Positions 30,120 through 39,290 of a stretch of 64,000 nucleotides of DNA are shown in pieces. Origin of the DNA: AWTP1-13 sp050248715 (GTDB taxonomy: Bacteria; Pseudomonadota; Alphaproteobacteria; Rhizobiales; Hyphomicrobiaceae); contig JBFWRV010000023.1 of the NCBI GenBank assembly GCA_050248715.1, forward strand, positions 17,043 through 81,042. Direction: 5' to 3'. Under the pieces are notes generated by a model. It searched no databases and was not told where the DNA came from. It saw nothing but the letters and a program-made list of their open reading frames with translations. The position numbers were made by a program, and so were the translations under genes. Position 1 is the first letter of the stretch. Each line of letters opens with the position of its first letter.

Positions 30120-30428
30120 GCCCACTTGCGGCCAGCCCGCCCGCTGTCATTCCGGAGCCCGCCGAGGACGAGTACCCCGGAACCACGGCATCCGCCCAAG
30201 CGCCGTCGCTTGCGGCCTCCGGGGGGCCAGTTTCTCGTTGGCACCCCGGCCGGCATGGCGAGTTCCACTGCGCGCACGCCCCGGCGTATCGAGGCTCCGA
30301 ACGGGCGTGGCTGAACTGCAACACAAGACCGTCAACCAGACCCCCGGCTGTTGGACAGCAGATTGCGCAAGCCGTAATGGAAGCATACTGATCGCTGGTC
30401 GAGCATATTTTGAAACGCAAGCCACACC
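30120..30428. other. Intergenic region between prfB and the AAA+ gene
   Basis: 309 bases without a gene. It begins with a palindromic repeat arm (GTCATTCCGGAGCCCGCCGA ... ACCCCGGAACC, 30145-30184). The last 60 bases turn AT-richer (GAGCATATTTTGAAACGC), marking the approach to the atypical gene at 30429. Confidence 0.45.
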
Positions 30429-32537
30429 ATGTCAGCAGCTTCACCCAGGCCATTAACTCGCAAAAATACAAAAAGCGCCATGCCGACGGCGCCATTCGTA
30501 ATCATAATTGGGGACTGGGTAGTTGATCATTATTGGTTTATTGCGCGGCACAACTCCGACATCAGCGCGTTTACCGGCCACGATCACTATAAGATATCTA
30601 GTAAGGCCGGGGATCCGATCGTGGCCTTGTGCGGCGCGGGTGACACTACCCGAATAATAAGCGAACAGAATGCGCGCGGCGGCTATCCACTTCAACTCAA
30701 GGCATTGGGTTATTGGCATGCTGACGAGACCAATTTTCTGGCGGATCTTCTGAATGATCCAAATGAAGGACGCGAATACTACGCGCACGCCCGATTCGGA
30801 GGAACGTTCAAGAGGCGGTCTGCCCCGCGGAACGTCGAAATCTCCACGATGGCTGATCATGCCGATACGATCAAGATGATCCGGCTCTATCAGCATGTGG
30901 GGACTGCATTCGAGCAACTTTCCAGAATTGATTGGGATCGTCGTGCGCATATTGACTATCACGGAACGCAAGCCGACGTCGTCGACCGCTTGGACATAAA
31001 AGGCCCTGTTGCTGCCGTCGTAGTCCATGACTTGGGCAAGGGCGCAATTACAGAAGTGCTGGTTCGGGCGCTGTCGAAAAGATATCCAAATGCAGACTGG
31101 TATGTTCGGTCGAAAGAGCATCCGCGGGCTTGGTTGACCCTCCTGCATGACGCCGGCCGATTGGCCCTCAATGTGGTCGGACCGGAGACGGTTGCGTTCG
31201 AAGATCCTTGGGATCGCTGGGTGGTCGACAAGAAACCTACTCATGAAGTCATGCGATTCCTGAACGAGATGAAGGGAAAAACACGTTGCCTGGTGACCCC
31301 GAAGCACGAAATGGTGATCAAGGACGTGGTTACGTCAACGCACGTCGAGCGCTGCATTGTCGGCGGCTCTTCGGAGCCGGGCGCGCGGATCACTCACCTG
31401 GGCTGGTGCACACGGGTATTCTCGTCATTAGTTTTCAAGATGATAAGAAACAACAGTGCCCTTCCGGAAGGAGAGGATGAAGTACAAAAGACCGTGGTAA
31501 GCGTGATAAAGGAGGCCGACAGTCGTCCACGCGTTGTCGATCCGTTTGCGTGGCAGAGAGCCAGCATTGACGGGGGTTATGCCCGCCCTATGGAATGGAA
31601 GAAAACTCTCTCCGAATGGGATATGTCAAGCAGCGAGCAGGGCATTATAGACACGCCATTGCTGTCAAGCGGTCGGGGAGGAGGCGTAAGGCGCCTCGAA
31701 CTCTGGCGGGCCACCTCCCTTTTGCCCGGCTACATCACCTGCGTTGAGGCAAAACGGCAGATGATAAAGCGCATAGCAAAAGCGGTTGTAGGATTTCGGA
31801 AGGCGCATCGGCCAACCAGGGCGTTGAGCGTACTCTTGACCGCTGATCCCGGTGCGGGAAAATCGTCGTTGGTGCGCGCTTTGGCGAATGCGACGGATTT
31901 CTCGTTTATACAGAGCAATATTACGCAAATGTTGCATCGCGATGAATTGCTTCACCTCTTCGATGCAATCGCGACAAGGCAGGCGAATGGAACGCGACCG
32001 GTGATGGTGTATGTCGATGAGATAAACGCACTTTTGGAGTCCGACCACGTCTTCAGTGCCTTCCTATCTCCTCTCGAGGAAGGTTCGTACTTGCGCCAGG
32101 GTCGCAGAATTAGTCTGCGACCCTGCGTGTGGGTGTTCGTTGGGACAGCCGGAAAAGACGGGGTGGCTGACGAATATACGCGATCCGACAAATACAGTGA
32201 TTTCCTGTCGCGCATGAGCATGCAGGAACGAATGGACTATGCGCATCTGAAGCAACTGTACAACAACAATAGGAAGCTGGAGCTGGAGGCAAGGCTCGAG
32301 CAAGTGTATTTGGGAGTGACATTGCTGCGGCAATTTCATCCGGATTTGGTGTCCGTGGAGCACGCCGTCATGCATGCGTTCTATGATCTAAACCCGGAGG
32401 AATGTCCCGCGCGGCAGATTAGGCGCGACGCATCGAACGTAAGGAATGTGCAGGATGGGAGGATCACGCGCAGGAACTGCGCAGGTTGGGGGAAGGAAGA
32501 CTGGGCGAAAAGCGATGCGATGATTGAGATTATCTGA
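30429..32537 (+). CDS. AAA+ ATPase with N-terminal degenerate PfkB/ribokinase-like domain
   Basis: A 702-residue protein of unknown function. The N-terminal half looks like a PfkB (RfaE/HldE-type) sugar-kinase fold: GDWVVDHYWF at 28-37, an ALCGAGDTTRII stretch near 67-77, AAVVVHDLGKGAITEVLVRAL near 195-215, and NVVGPETVAF near 248-257. The kinase catalytic GAGD motif is replaced: the matching place reads ITHLGWCTRVFSSLVF (about 321-335). It is therefore probably a non-catalytic ligand-sensing domain. The C-terminal part is a AAA+ ATPase: Walker A ADPGAGKSS (472-480), Walker B VMVYVDEIN (Asp530, Glu531), and a sensor-like VWVFVGTAG (567-575). No membrane segment or nuclease motif. The gene is AT-richer than its neighbours and stands alone. 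The start is uncertain: ATG at 30429 or 30480. A role in defence or stress sensing is possible but unproven. Confidence 0.85.
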   Translation: MSAASPRPLTRKNTKSAMPTAPFVIIIGDWVVDHYWFIARHNSDISAFTGHDHYKISSKAGDPIVALCGAGDTTRIISEQNARGGYPLQLKALGYWHADETNFLADLLNDPNEGREYYAHARFGGTFKRRSAPRNVEISTMADHADTIKMIRLYQHVGTAFEQLSRIDWDRRAHIDYHGTQADVVDRLDIKGPVAAVVVHDLGKGAITEVLVRALSKRYPNADWYVRSKEHPRAWLTLLHDAGRLALNVVGPETVAFEDPWDRWVVDKKPTHEVMRFLNEMKGKTRCLVTPKHEMVIKDVVTSTHVERCIVGGSSEPGARITHLGWCTRVFSSLVFKMIRNNSALPEGEDEVQKTVVSVIKEADSRPRVVDPFAWQRASIDGGYARPMEWKKTLSEWDMSSSEQGIIDTPLLSSGRGGGVRRLELWRATSLLPGYITCVEAKRQMIKRIAKAVVGFRKAHRPTRALSVLLTADPGAGKSSLVRALANATDFSFIQSNITQMLHRDELLHLFDAIATRQANGTRPVMVYVDEINALLESDHVFSAFLSPLEEGSYLRQGRRISLRPCVWVFVGTAGKDGVADEYTRSDKYSDFLSRMSMQERMDYAHLKQLYNNNRKLELEARLEQVYLGVTLLRQFHPDLVSVEHAVMHAFYDLNPEECPARQIRRDASNVRNVQDGRITRRNCAGWGKEDWAKSDAMIEII

Positions 32538-32895
32538 TCGGGCGCGCGCAAGTATGGCGCCGGCCACTTGAGGAGTGTGGCAACAGCGTCGCGACGCCAT
32601 TCAGGCCCGGCGCAGGCCCTGGCCCGAGCCAACGTGATTGATGGAAAGGGACGGCAGCATGGATGTTCTGCTCCGGTTCTCCATGTTCGGCCCAGGAACC
32701 GCCACCGCCTCCACAATTCTGCGCCGATTCGTGGGCCAAAGCCCGCGTTGTGGCTTTGTTGCATCGCGTAAGCTGCCTTCGCGGCCTTGACGTGGCTCGG
32801 CCCGCAATTCACTGGTGCGGCTCTCTTATAGTGGCCGCGTCGTTGCCGGGGCCGTGAGACGCGAGCAAGACCGCTGCCGCGCCAGGAGGACACGA
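32538..32895. other. Intergenic region after the AAA+ gene
   Basis: 358 bases. I see no convincing gene; a 43-codon open frame at about 32659 has a modest AAGGGA site but no recognisable content. The radical SAM gene promoter probably lies here, and AGGAGG (32884-32889) is its ribosome binding site. Confidence 0.4.
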
Positions 32896-34725
32896 ATGCC
32901 GGACAGCCCGCACGCGCTGCACCTGATCCTGATCAAGCCAACGCACTACGACGACGACGGCTATCCCATCCAATGGCTGCGCTCGGCCATTCCCTCCAAT
33001 ACGCTGGCCTGCCTCAACGGGCTCGCCGAGGATTGCAGCAGGCGCAGAGTGCTCGGTGATGACGTCGACATCCGCATCGAGACCTACGACGAGACCAACC
33101 GCCGCGTTTATCCCGACCGCATCATTCGCGCGCTGAAGCGGGCCGGCGGCAAATCGCTGATCGCGCTCGTCGGGGTGCAGTCGAACCAGTTTCCCCGCGC
33201 GCTCGATCTGGGCCGTCGCTTCCGCGAGGCCGGTGTGCAGGTCGCCATCGGCGGCTTTCACGTGTCGGGCTGCATCTCCATGCTCAAGGAGATGCCCGAC
33301 AACATGAAGGAGGCGCAGCGCATCGGCATCTCCCTCTTCGCGGGCGAGGCCGAGGAGGGGCGTCTCGACACCGTGCTCAAGGATGCCTACGCCGGCACGC
33401 TGAAGCCGCTCTACAACTTCATGGCCAACCTGCCGGACATGTCGAGCCAGCCCATGCCGATCCTGCCCGCGCAGCACGTGCGGCGGACGGCCGGCACGAT
33501 GACGAGCGTGGATCTCGGCCGCGGCTGCCCCTACCAGTGCTCGTTCTGCACCATCATCAACGTGCAGGGAAGGAAGAGCCGGTTCCGTTCCGCCGATGAC
33601 CTCGAGGCCGTCATCCGCGCCAATGTGGCGCAGGACATCAACCGCTTCTTCATCACCGACGACAACTTCGCGCGCAACCGCAACTGGGAGGCTTTCTTCG
33701 ATCGCCTCATCATGCTGCGCGAGGATCAGGGCTTCGACGTCAAGTTCACGATCCAGGTGGATACGCTGTGCCACGAGATCCCGAACTTCATCGACAAGGC
33801 GGCCCGCGCCGGCGTGGCGCGCGTGTTCATCGGGCTGGAGAACATCAATCCCGACAGTCTGCTCGGCGCCAAGAAGCGCCAGAACCGGATCACCGACTAT
33901 CGCACCATGCTGCAGGCCTGGAAGAAGCGCGGCGTGATCACCTATGCCGGCTACATCTTGGGCTTCCCCAACGACCGCAAGGAAACCATCAAGCGCGACA
34001 TCGAGATCATCAAGCGCGAGCTACCGGTCGACATCCTCGAGTTCTTCTTCCTCACGCCGCTGCCGGGCTCGGAGGATCACAAGGTGCTGCACGGCAAGGG
34101 CACTTGGATGGACCCCGACGTCAACAAGTACGACCTCAACCATCGGGTCACGCATCATCCCGTGATGTCGGACCAGGAGTGGGAGGACGCCTACTGGTCG
34201 GCATGGGAGTGGTTCTATTCGCCCGAGCACATGGAGACCATCATGCGACGCGCCGCAGCCTGCGGGCTGAGCGTGGGCAAGGTCATGTTCATGATGCTGT
34301 GGTTCTTCTTCTCGATTCGCTACGACCGCGTGCATCCGCTGGAGAGCGGATACTTCCGCCTGAAGTTCCGCCGCGACCGGCGCCCCACCTTGCCGCGCGA
34401 GAACCCACTCATCTTCTACCCGCGCTACCTCTGGGAGACGACGCGCAGCCACTTCTGGATGGGCTATTGGATCCTCAGGATGAACAACGTGCGCCGGCGC
34501 ATCAAGAAGGATGCGAAGCGCCGGCAGTACACCGATCTGTCGCTCTCCACGCAGGACGGCGAGTACGACGCGCTCTCGCTCTTCACCGAAACGCGCGGCG
34601 GCGAGGGCGCGGTGGCGAAGCGGCGCAAGGAAGTGGCCGCGCGGATCGCGGTGCGCGGCGGCAACAGCACGCAGCCCGCGCGCGAAGGGGTGATGGTGGC
34701 GCCGGCTTCCGCGCCGCCGACATAG
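32896..34725 (+). CDS. Radical SAM protein with N-terminal cobalamin-binding-like domain
   Basis: A 609-residue protein. N-terminal Rossmann-like domain of the B12-binding type (about 5-130, with IALVGVQSNQFPRALDLGRRF and VAIGGFHVSG), but no DxHxxG motif, so base-on B12 binding is doubtful. The radical SAM domain follows, with the cluster motif GCPYQCSFC (Cys 211, 215, 218), then TDDNFARN, GLENINPDSL and YILGFPNDRKETI. The C-terminal third is unusual, with aromatic and membrane-like stretches (VMFMMLWFFFSIRYD, WMGYWILRM) and a charged tail. AGGAGG sits seven bases before the chosen ATG. The reaction cannot be named; related proteins methylate or modify lipids and small molecules. Confidence 0.9.
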   Translation: MPDSPHALHLILIKPTHYDDDGYPIQWLRSAIPSNTLACLNGLAEDCSRRRVLGDDVDIRIETYDETNRRVYPDRIIRALKRAGGKSLIALVGVQSNQFPRALDLGRRFREAGVQVAIGGFHVSGCISMLKEMPDNMKEAQRIGISLFAGEAEEGRLDTVLKDAYAGTLKPLYNFMANLPDMSSQPMPILPAQHVRRTAGTMTSVDLGRGCPYQCSFCTIINVQGRKSRFRSADDLEAVIRANVAQDINRFFITDDNFARNRNWEAFFDRLIMLREDQGFDVKFTIQVDTLCHEIPNFIDKAARAGVARVFIGLENINPDSLLGAKKRQNRITDYRTMLQAWKKRGVITYAGYILGFPNDRKETIKRDIEIIKRELPVDILEFFFLTPLPGSEDHKVLHGKGTWMDPDVNKYDLNHRVTHHPVMSDQEWEDAYWSAWEWFYSPEHMETIMRRAAACGLSVGKVMFMMLWFFFSIRYDRVHPLESGYFRLKFRRDRRPTLPRENPLIFYPRYLWETTRSHFWMGYWILRMNNVRRRIKKDAKRRQYTDLSLSTQDGEYDALSLFTETRGGEGAVAKRRKEVAARIAVRGGNSTQPAREGVMVAPASAPPT

Positions 34726-34754
34726 ACCCGCCGCGGCGCCGATCGGAAGACGCC

Positions 34755-36113
34755 CTAAGTCGTGTTGTGCAACCGGGCGCGGGCATTGCGGATGACCTGC
34801 AGCGCCGCCCCCTTGTCGCCGGGGCTGTCGGGCTGCCAGACAGCGCCGGACCAGTCGACGATCGGGATGCGGACACCACCGTTTGCGGCTTGGTCCGCCG
34901 GCCGCTCGTAGGTGGCTTCGACCGTGTCCAGCACGCACAGGAGGTTCCACGGCCGGTAGATCTGCTCTTTGCCGTTGACGACGATACGCTGGCCCAGGCG
35001 AAGCAGGGCGGAAACATGCACCCTTTCCTCGATCGGGTCGGCATGGCGGTCATAGCAGACGATGCTGTCGCGCGAGCGGGGGCGTGGATGGCCTGAATGG
35101 TTGGCAAGCATGCGCTGGGCGAAGGGCCAGAGGTGGTAGATTCCGCCGCGCGGCTCATTGCCGGGAGCACTGGCCCATTTGTCGTCGATCAGCCGCCAGG
35201 TCCGCTGCGGATCGAAGGGAAACTGGCCATAGTAATGCTTCACGCGCTTGAGCATCCAGTCGAGGGCGATATCGTCGAGTGCCCTGGTGCGATCCTTCGC
35301 ATGCAGCGACTCGGCGACATAGCCGCCTCCGACATCGGCATGCGCACCGGGAAACCAGACCTGCTCCGTGCTGGTCTTGAAGGCCTTGAACCTGGGCTTT
35401 CGCCATACGGTGGCCTGGAAGGGATGCCTGTGCTCGTCGATTGCGATCGCGTGCAGGTTCACCTTGGCGATCGACGACAGCTCCACGTTGTGGAATTCGT
35501 AGCGCTGCCTGTTGTGTCGCCAGAAGCTCTTCAACGGCACGCCCAATGCTCCGACGGTATCGAACACGCCGACGCAGTCGATCTTGAAAGCCTTGCGGTC
35601 GTGAACGAACGGGCCCAATTGCGCCGCGATTCCGGGCAGCCGGTCGTTGGGCGAGGTACGGTAGTAGGCCCAGGCAAGAGCCTCGTGCTCGGCGGTGCAG
35701 TGCTGCCGTTTGAGCAAGCCGGCGGCGCCGATCAACCCGACGAGGGAGCGCGCCGTGTAGGCGCCGCGGGAGAAGCCAAAGACGAAAACCTGGTCATCCG
35801 GCTCATGGTAGTGGGAGAGAAATTTGTAGGCGCGGCGGATGCTGTTATCGAGGCCCCGGCCGAGCCCGCCGCCGCGCAGCCGGTCCGTCATGCCCGTGCC
35901 CACGCCGCGCTCGTAGAATACGATGTGCTCGACGTCGCCTCCGTGGTAGGTGGGGCCCGCCACCATCTTCTTCTCGTTCGGCGCCAGGCGGGGCGAGGGA
36001 TCCAGGCTTTTGGCAATGATTTGCCGCATGCGCACGATGTTGGTGTCGTTCCGCCCGGACTCAGCGTCGTTCCACGTCCCGTCCAGGAGCAGGATAATGC
36101 ATTTGTTGGCCAC
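34755..36113 (-). CDS. DUF2235 family alpha/beta hydrolase
   Basis: A 452-residue protein of the DUF2235 family, an alpha/beta-hydrolase group that includes Tle1-type phospholipases. Signatures are LLLDGTWND at the start, the nucleophile elbow FGFSRGAYTAR (GxSxG), CVGVFDTVGALG, and WFPGAHADVGGGY, which supplies the catalytic Asp/His region. No signal peptide. The start is GTG, with GAGGAC just upstream. It stands alone between a radical SAM gene (convergent) and a methyltransferase gene (divergent); no type VI secretion genes are nearby, so the substrate and cellular role are open. Confidence 0.92.
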   Translation of the reverse strand: MANKCIILLLDGTWNDAESGRNDTNIVRMRQIIAKSLDPSPRLAPNEKKMVAGPTYHGGDVEHIVFYERGVGTGMTDRLRGGGLGRGLDNSIRRAYKFLSHYHEPDDQVFVFGFSRGAYTARSLVGLIGAAGLLKRQHCTAEHEALAWAYYRTSPNDRLPGIAAQLGPFVHDRKAFKIDCVGVFDTVGALGVPLKSFWRHNRQRYEFHNVELSSIAKVNLHAIAIDEHRHPFQATVWRKPRFKAFKTSTEQVWFPGAHADVGGGYVAESLHAKDRTRALDDIALDWMLKRVKHYYGQFPFDPQRTWRLIDDKWASAPGNEPRGGIYHLWPFAQRMLANHSGHPRPRSRDSIVCYDRHADPIEERVHVSALLRLGQRIVVNGKEQIYRPWNLLCVLDTVEATYERPADQAANGGVRIPIVDWSGAVWQPDSPGDKGAALQVIRNARARLHNTT

Positions 36114-36208
36114 GACTTGTCCTCGAGAGGGAGAAAGAAATAACTAGGCAATGCACTACCGGTACGAGGATGAAATAGTGCTGTCAAATACCTCGATCGG
36201 GGGCCTGG

Positions 36209-37120
36209 ATGCCTGAAGCGGCCCTGCGCGTGATCGCCACGCCTGGCTTTCCCGACTATGCGCTGCTCGACAGCGGCCATGGGCGCAAGCTCGAGCGCTT
36301 CGGTCGCTTCACGATCGACCGGCCCGAGCCGCAGGCGCTCTGGCGGCAGATGCTCGAGCCAGGCGCCTGGTTGCGGGCGGACGCGACGTTCAAAGCCAGC
36401 AGCGGCGAGGAGGACGGCGAGGCCGGGCGCTGGCATCGCAACAAGCCGGTCCCCGATAGCTGGAGCCTGCGCGTGGACGGCGTCAGCGTGCTCTGCAGGC
36501 TCACGAGCTTCCGCCACGTGGGGCTGTTCCCGGAGCAGTTGCCGCACTGGCACTGGATGCTGGAGCGACTGCGCGGGGTGCGGCGCGAGCCGCCGCGCGT
36601 GCTCAATCTTTTCGCCTACACCGGTGCCGCCTCTCTGATCGCGGCCAATGCCGGCGCGGAGGTGACGCACGTCGACGCCTCCAAGCGGGCGATTGCCTGG
36701 GCCAAGGAGAACCAGGCCGTCTCGAAGCTGGGCGAGGCGCCGATCCGATGGATCCTGGACGATGCCCGCAAGTTCGTGGCGCGCGAGGTGCGGCGCGGCA
36801 GGACCTATGACGTGATCCTCGTCGATCCGCCGAAGTTCGGCCGCGGACCCGGCGGGGAGGTTTGGGACGTGTTCCAGCATCTGCCGGCCCTGCTGCGCGA
36901 CTGCGCCGGCCTGCTCGCGTCGCGCCATGCCTCGCTGGCGCTCACCACTTACGCCATCCGCGCCTCCGCTCTCGTCACGGACGCACTCGTGCGCGAATGC
37001 CTCGCCGGCCGCCCGGGGATGGCGGAGAGCGGGGAACTCGCGGTGGTCGAGCAGTCCGGCGGCCGGCTGCTGCCGACCTCGCTCTATACCCGATGGACGT
37101 TGGACGATGTCGCGCCCTGA
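36209..37120 (+). CDS. Class I SAM-dependent rRNA-type methyltransferase (RlmI-like)
   Basis: A 303-residue methyltransferase. N-terminal small beta part (DYALLDSGHGRKLERFGRF), then the Rossmann domain: motif I VLNLFAYTGAASLIAANAGAEVTHVDAS, KRAIAWAKENQ, and the motif IV DVILVDPPKFGRGP (DPPKF), typical of enzymes that methylate cytosine C5 or guanine N2 in 23S rRNA. The gene overlaps the next gene, a second RNA methyltransferase of a different fold, by 14 bases, so both are co-expressed. Confidence 0.9.
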   Translation: MPEAALRVIATPGFPDYALLDSGHGRKLERFGRFTIDRPEPQALWRQMLEPGAWLRADATFKASSGEEDGEAGRWHRNKPVPDSWSLRVDGVSVLCRLTSFRHVGLFPEQLPHWHWMLERLRGVRREPPRVLNLFAYTGAASLIAANAGAEVTHVDASKRAIAWAKENQAVSKLGEAPIRWILDDARKFVAREVRRGRTYDVILVDPPKFGRGPGGEVWDVFQHLPALLRDCAGLLASRHASLALTTYAIRASALVTDALVRECLAGRPGMAESGELAVVEQSGGRLLPTSLYTRWTLDDVAP

Positions 37121-37940
37121 TCCCTCGCGCGGCTCCATCCGCGGCATCACCAGCCTGCAGAACGAGCGCGTGAAGCTCATTCGCTCGCTGGAGATGCGCA
37201 AGGCGCGGCGCGAGACGAACCTGTTTGCGGCCGAGGGGACCTCGGTGCTGGTGACGGCGCGCGATGCCGGGTGGAAGCCCAGGATGCTTGCGTTCCTCGC
37301 CGGCAGTGCCCAAGCCGGTATCGCAAAAGGGCTCGTAGCCTGGGCCGAAAGCGCGGGCGCCGAATGCCTGGAGGTGTCGGAGGCGGTGCTCGCCAAGCTG
37401 GCGGCCAAGGACAATCCTCAGACGATGCTGGGGGTGTTCGAGCAACGCTGGGCGGCTCAGCCCCATCCGGCCTCCCTGCCGGCGGATGCCGCCTGGCTGG
37501 CTCTGGAGCAGGTGCGCGATCCCGGCAACCTCGGCACCATCATCCGCACTGTCGACGCGGTCGGTGCGGCTGGCGTGATCCTCGTCGGCACCTCGGTCGA
37601 CCCCTACGCACGCGAGTCGGTGCGCGCCAGCATGGGATCGATCTTCAGCGTGCCGCTGGTGCGCATGGACTTACCGGGCGCCGCGGCTCTCGCAGGCGCC
37701 TGGACGGGAGAGGTTGTCGGCACGCATCTCTCCGCGCAGGAGGATTTCCGCAGCAGGCGCTATCGTTCCCCGACGCTGCTGGTGATGGGCAGCGAGGGGC
37801 CGGGTCTGTCGGCCGAATTGGCGGCCGTCTGCTCGCGCCGCGTCAAGATCCCCATGGCCGGCCGCCTCGACAGCCTCAATCTCGCCGTCGCCACCGCCTT
37901 GATGCTCTACGAGATCCGCCGCGAGCGATTGAGCCTGTGA
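37107..37940 (+). CDS. TrmH/SpoU family RNA 2'-O-methyltransferase
   Basis: A 277-residue SPOUT-class methyltransferase. An N-terminal RNA-binding part (GITSLQNERVKLIRSLEMRKARRETNLFAAEG) is followed by the knotted catalytic domain with VRDPGNLGTIIRTVDAVGAAGVIL, MGSEGPGLS and IPMAGRLDSLNLAVATALMLYE. Members methylate ribose 2'-OH in tRNA or 23S rRNA; the site is not predictable. The ATG lies inside the 3' end of the preceding methyltransferase gene (14-base overlap), which fixes a coupled start. Confidence 0.94.
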   Translation: MSRPDPSRGSIRGITSLQNERVKLIRSLEMRKARRETNLFAAEGTSVLVTARDAGWKPRMLAFLAGSAQAGIAKGLVAWAESAGAECLEVSEAVLAKLAAKDNPQTMLGVFEQRWAAQPHPASLPADAAWLALEQVRDPGNLGTIIRTVDAVGAAGVILVGTSVDPYARESVRASMGSIFSVPLVRMDLPGAAALAGAWTGEVVGTHLSAQEDFRSRRYRSPTLLVMGSEGPGLSAELAAVCSRRVKIPMAGRLDSLNLAVATALMLYEIRRERLSL

Positions 37941-38535
37941 TGTCATTCCGGCCGCGGGCGAAGCCCAAGAGCCGGAACCTAGAGCCACATTCGAGGCGAT
38001 ATCCTCGCGGCCCTTGGGTCTCGGATATTTCGCTGACGCGAAATTCCGGGATGACAACGACGGACAGCCTAGGTCGTGAACTCATAAACGATGGTCAGAT
38101 CCGCGCTTGCTAGCCCAGCAAGCCTGGGTCGGCTCCGCCCGGAAATCTTCGACGCTGCAACAATTCCTTCCGCTTTCGGGGGAACAAGGGACATCCGCGC
38201 GGGCCTGTCCGGAGGGCTGCTTGTGGCCCGGAGCGGACTTTGATCAACCGGAGCTGCCCGACGTTTGCGGAAGCCCTCCGCGGCCCGCCCGAAGAGCGAG
38301 GAAGACGAGCAGGCCCATGGGCCCGAACAGGAAGGTCAAAGCTAGCGCTGGCATAATTAAGACTGTCAATCGGCACCGACCATTCACCCCTGATCGGCAC
38401 GCAATCGAGACCCCTCTCGTCGGTGGTGTAGAGCGCGTCGAAGTCCGGAGCTGCGGAGCGGAGCGCAGCAGCGGAGGGCTTCGACGTGGGGGTCATTTTT
38501 CGGCGCCGATCGACGCGTCAGGCGCTGGCCGATTC
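37941..38535. other. Intergenic region with repeats
   Basis: 595 bases. The first 115 hold a composite palindromic repeat (37943-38055). The rest has an open frame continuous with the TetR-like pseudogene downstream, but its translation has no regulator-like content. No independent gene seen. Confidence 0.45.
37943..38055. repeat. Composite GTCATTCCGG ... CCGGGATGAC repeat
   Basis: Outer arms GTCATTCCGGCCGCGGGCGA and AAATTCCGGGATGAC face each other, with further palindromic matter (GAGGCGATATCCTC) inside. The design resembles that at 45852-45938 and parts of 28644-28735. Confidence 0.65.
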
Positions 38536-39051
38536 ACACATGGGGTCGAGGGGTTTTCACTTCGCCGGGTTGCACGTGAGGCTGGCGTGAGCCCAGCCGC
38601 TCCGTTCCACCATTTCGGCGACCTGAAGGGTCTGCTGTCGGCGCTGGCAGCGCGAGGATATCAGCGGTTGATCGATGCGATGACACCCTGTCACATGATG
38701 TCGGTCGAAGAACGTCCGCACGCGATGCTCACCGTGTATGTTGACTTCGCACTGGGCCACCCCGCCCTGTTCCGGCTCATGTTCTCATCGAACCGCCCCG
38801 ACTATTCGGCCCCGGAGTTGGCCGAGAGCGCGGAAGCATCGTTCCGACTCCTCAGCGACGCCGTCACCGACCGTTCGCGCAGCCTTGGGCTCGAACCTGA
38901 CGAGGAGGATGTGCTCCGTGCCTGGACGGTTGCGCACGGATTGGCGGATCTTCTCATCTCCAACCGGCTGTACCGTACGAACGCCTTGCCCGCAGGTGAA
39001 CGACGGGCTCGCCTGCTCCGCATCCTTGCCTCGAGCCTCCGGAGCGCTTGA
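38536..39051 (+). pseudogene. TetR/AcrR family regulator, 5'-damaged
   Basis: From THGVEGFSLRRVAREAGVSP, AAPFHHFGDLKGLLSALA onwards this is a good TetR-type regulator: the helix-turn-helix followed by a WHG-type ligand domain (HAMLTVYVDFALGHPALFRLMFSS ... VAHGLADLLIS). The first helix of the DNA-binding domain and any start codon are missing in this frame. The upstream in-frame sequence is unrelated, while a neighbouring frame reads RRRSTRQALADS, which could be the lost first helix. That points to a frameshift or truncation just before 38536. If it is expressed at all, the product would start far upstream without the normal N-terminus. Its target is unknown. Confidence 0.65.
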
Positions 39052-39290
39052 TTTCGGCTGACTACAATTTCAGCGATAGGGATCAGCCGCGGACCACCGG
39101 ACAGACCGATTTCACGTTGCTGACCCTGAGGTGCTCGGCGTCCGCTCCTGGCCCCAAACAGACTACTTCCGCACTGCAATGCTTCCGTCTGCTATCGGCG
39201 GCTTTTCCGACGTCATGTTAGTGGCCTCGGGCTGCCAACCCGCGGGGCCTCAACCCGATGGGATCACTTCGACGTTAGTGAGTTCACGGC

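Noticed and set aside
32659..32790. A 43-codon open frame with a weak ribosome binding site, and a stretch GGCTTTGTTGCAT that recalls the ends of some insertion sequences
   Set aside because: The peptide has no recognisable content. The IS-like stretch is short, has no inverted partner and no transposase nearby.
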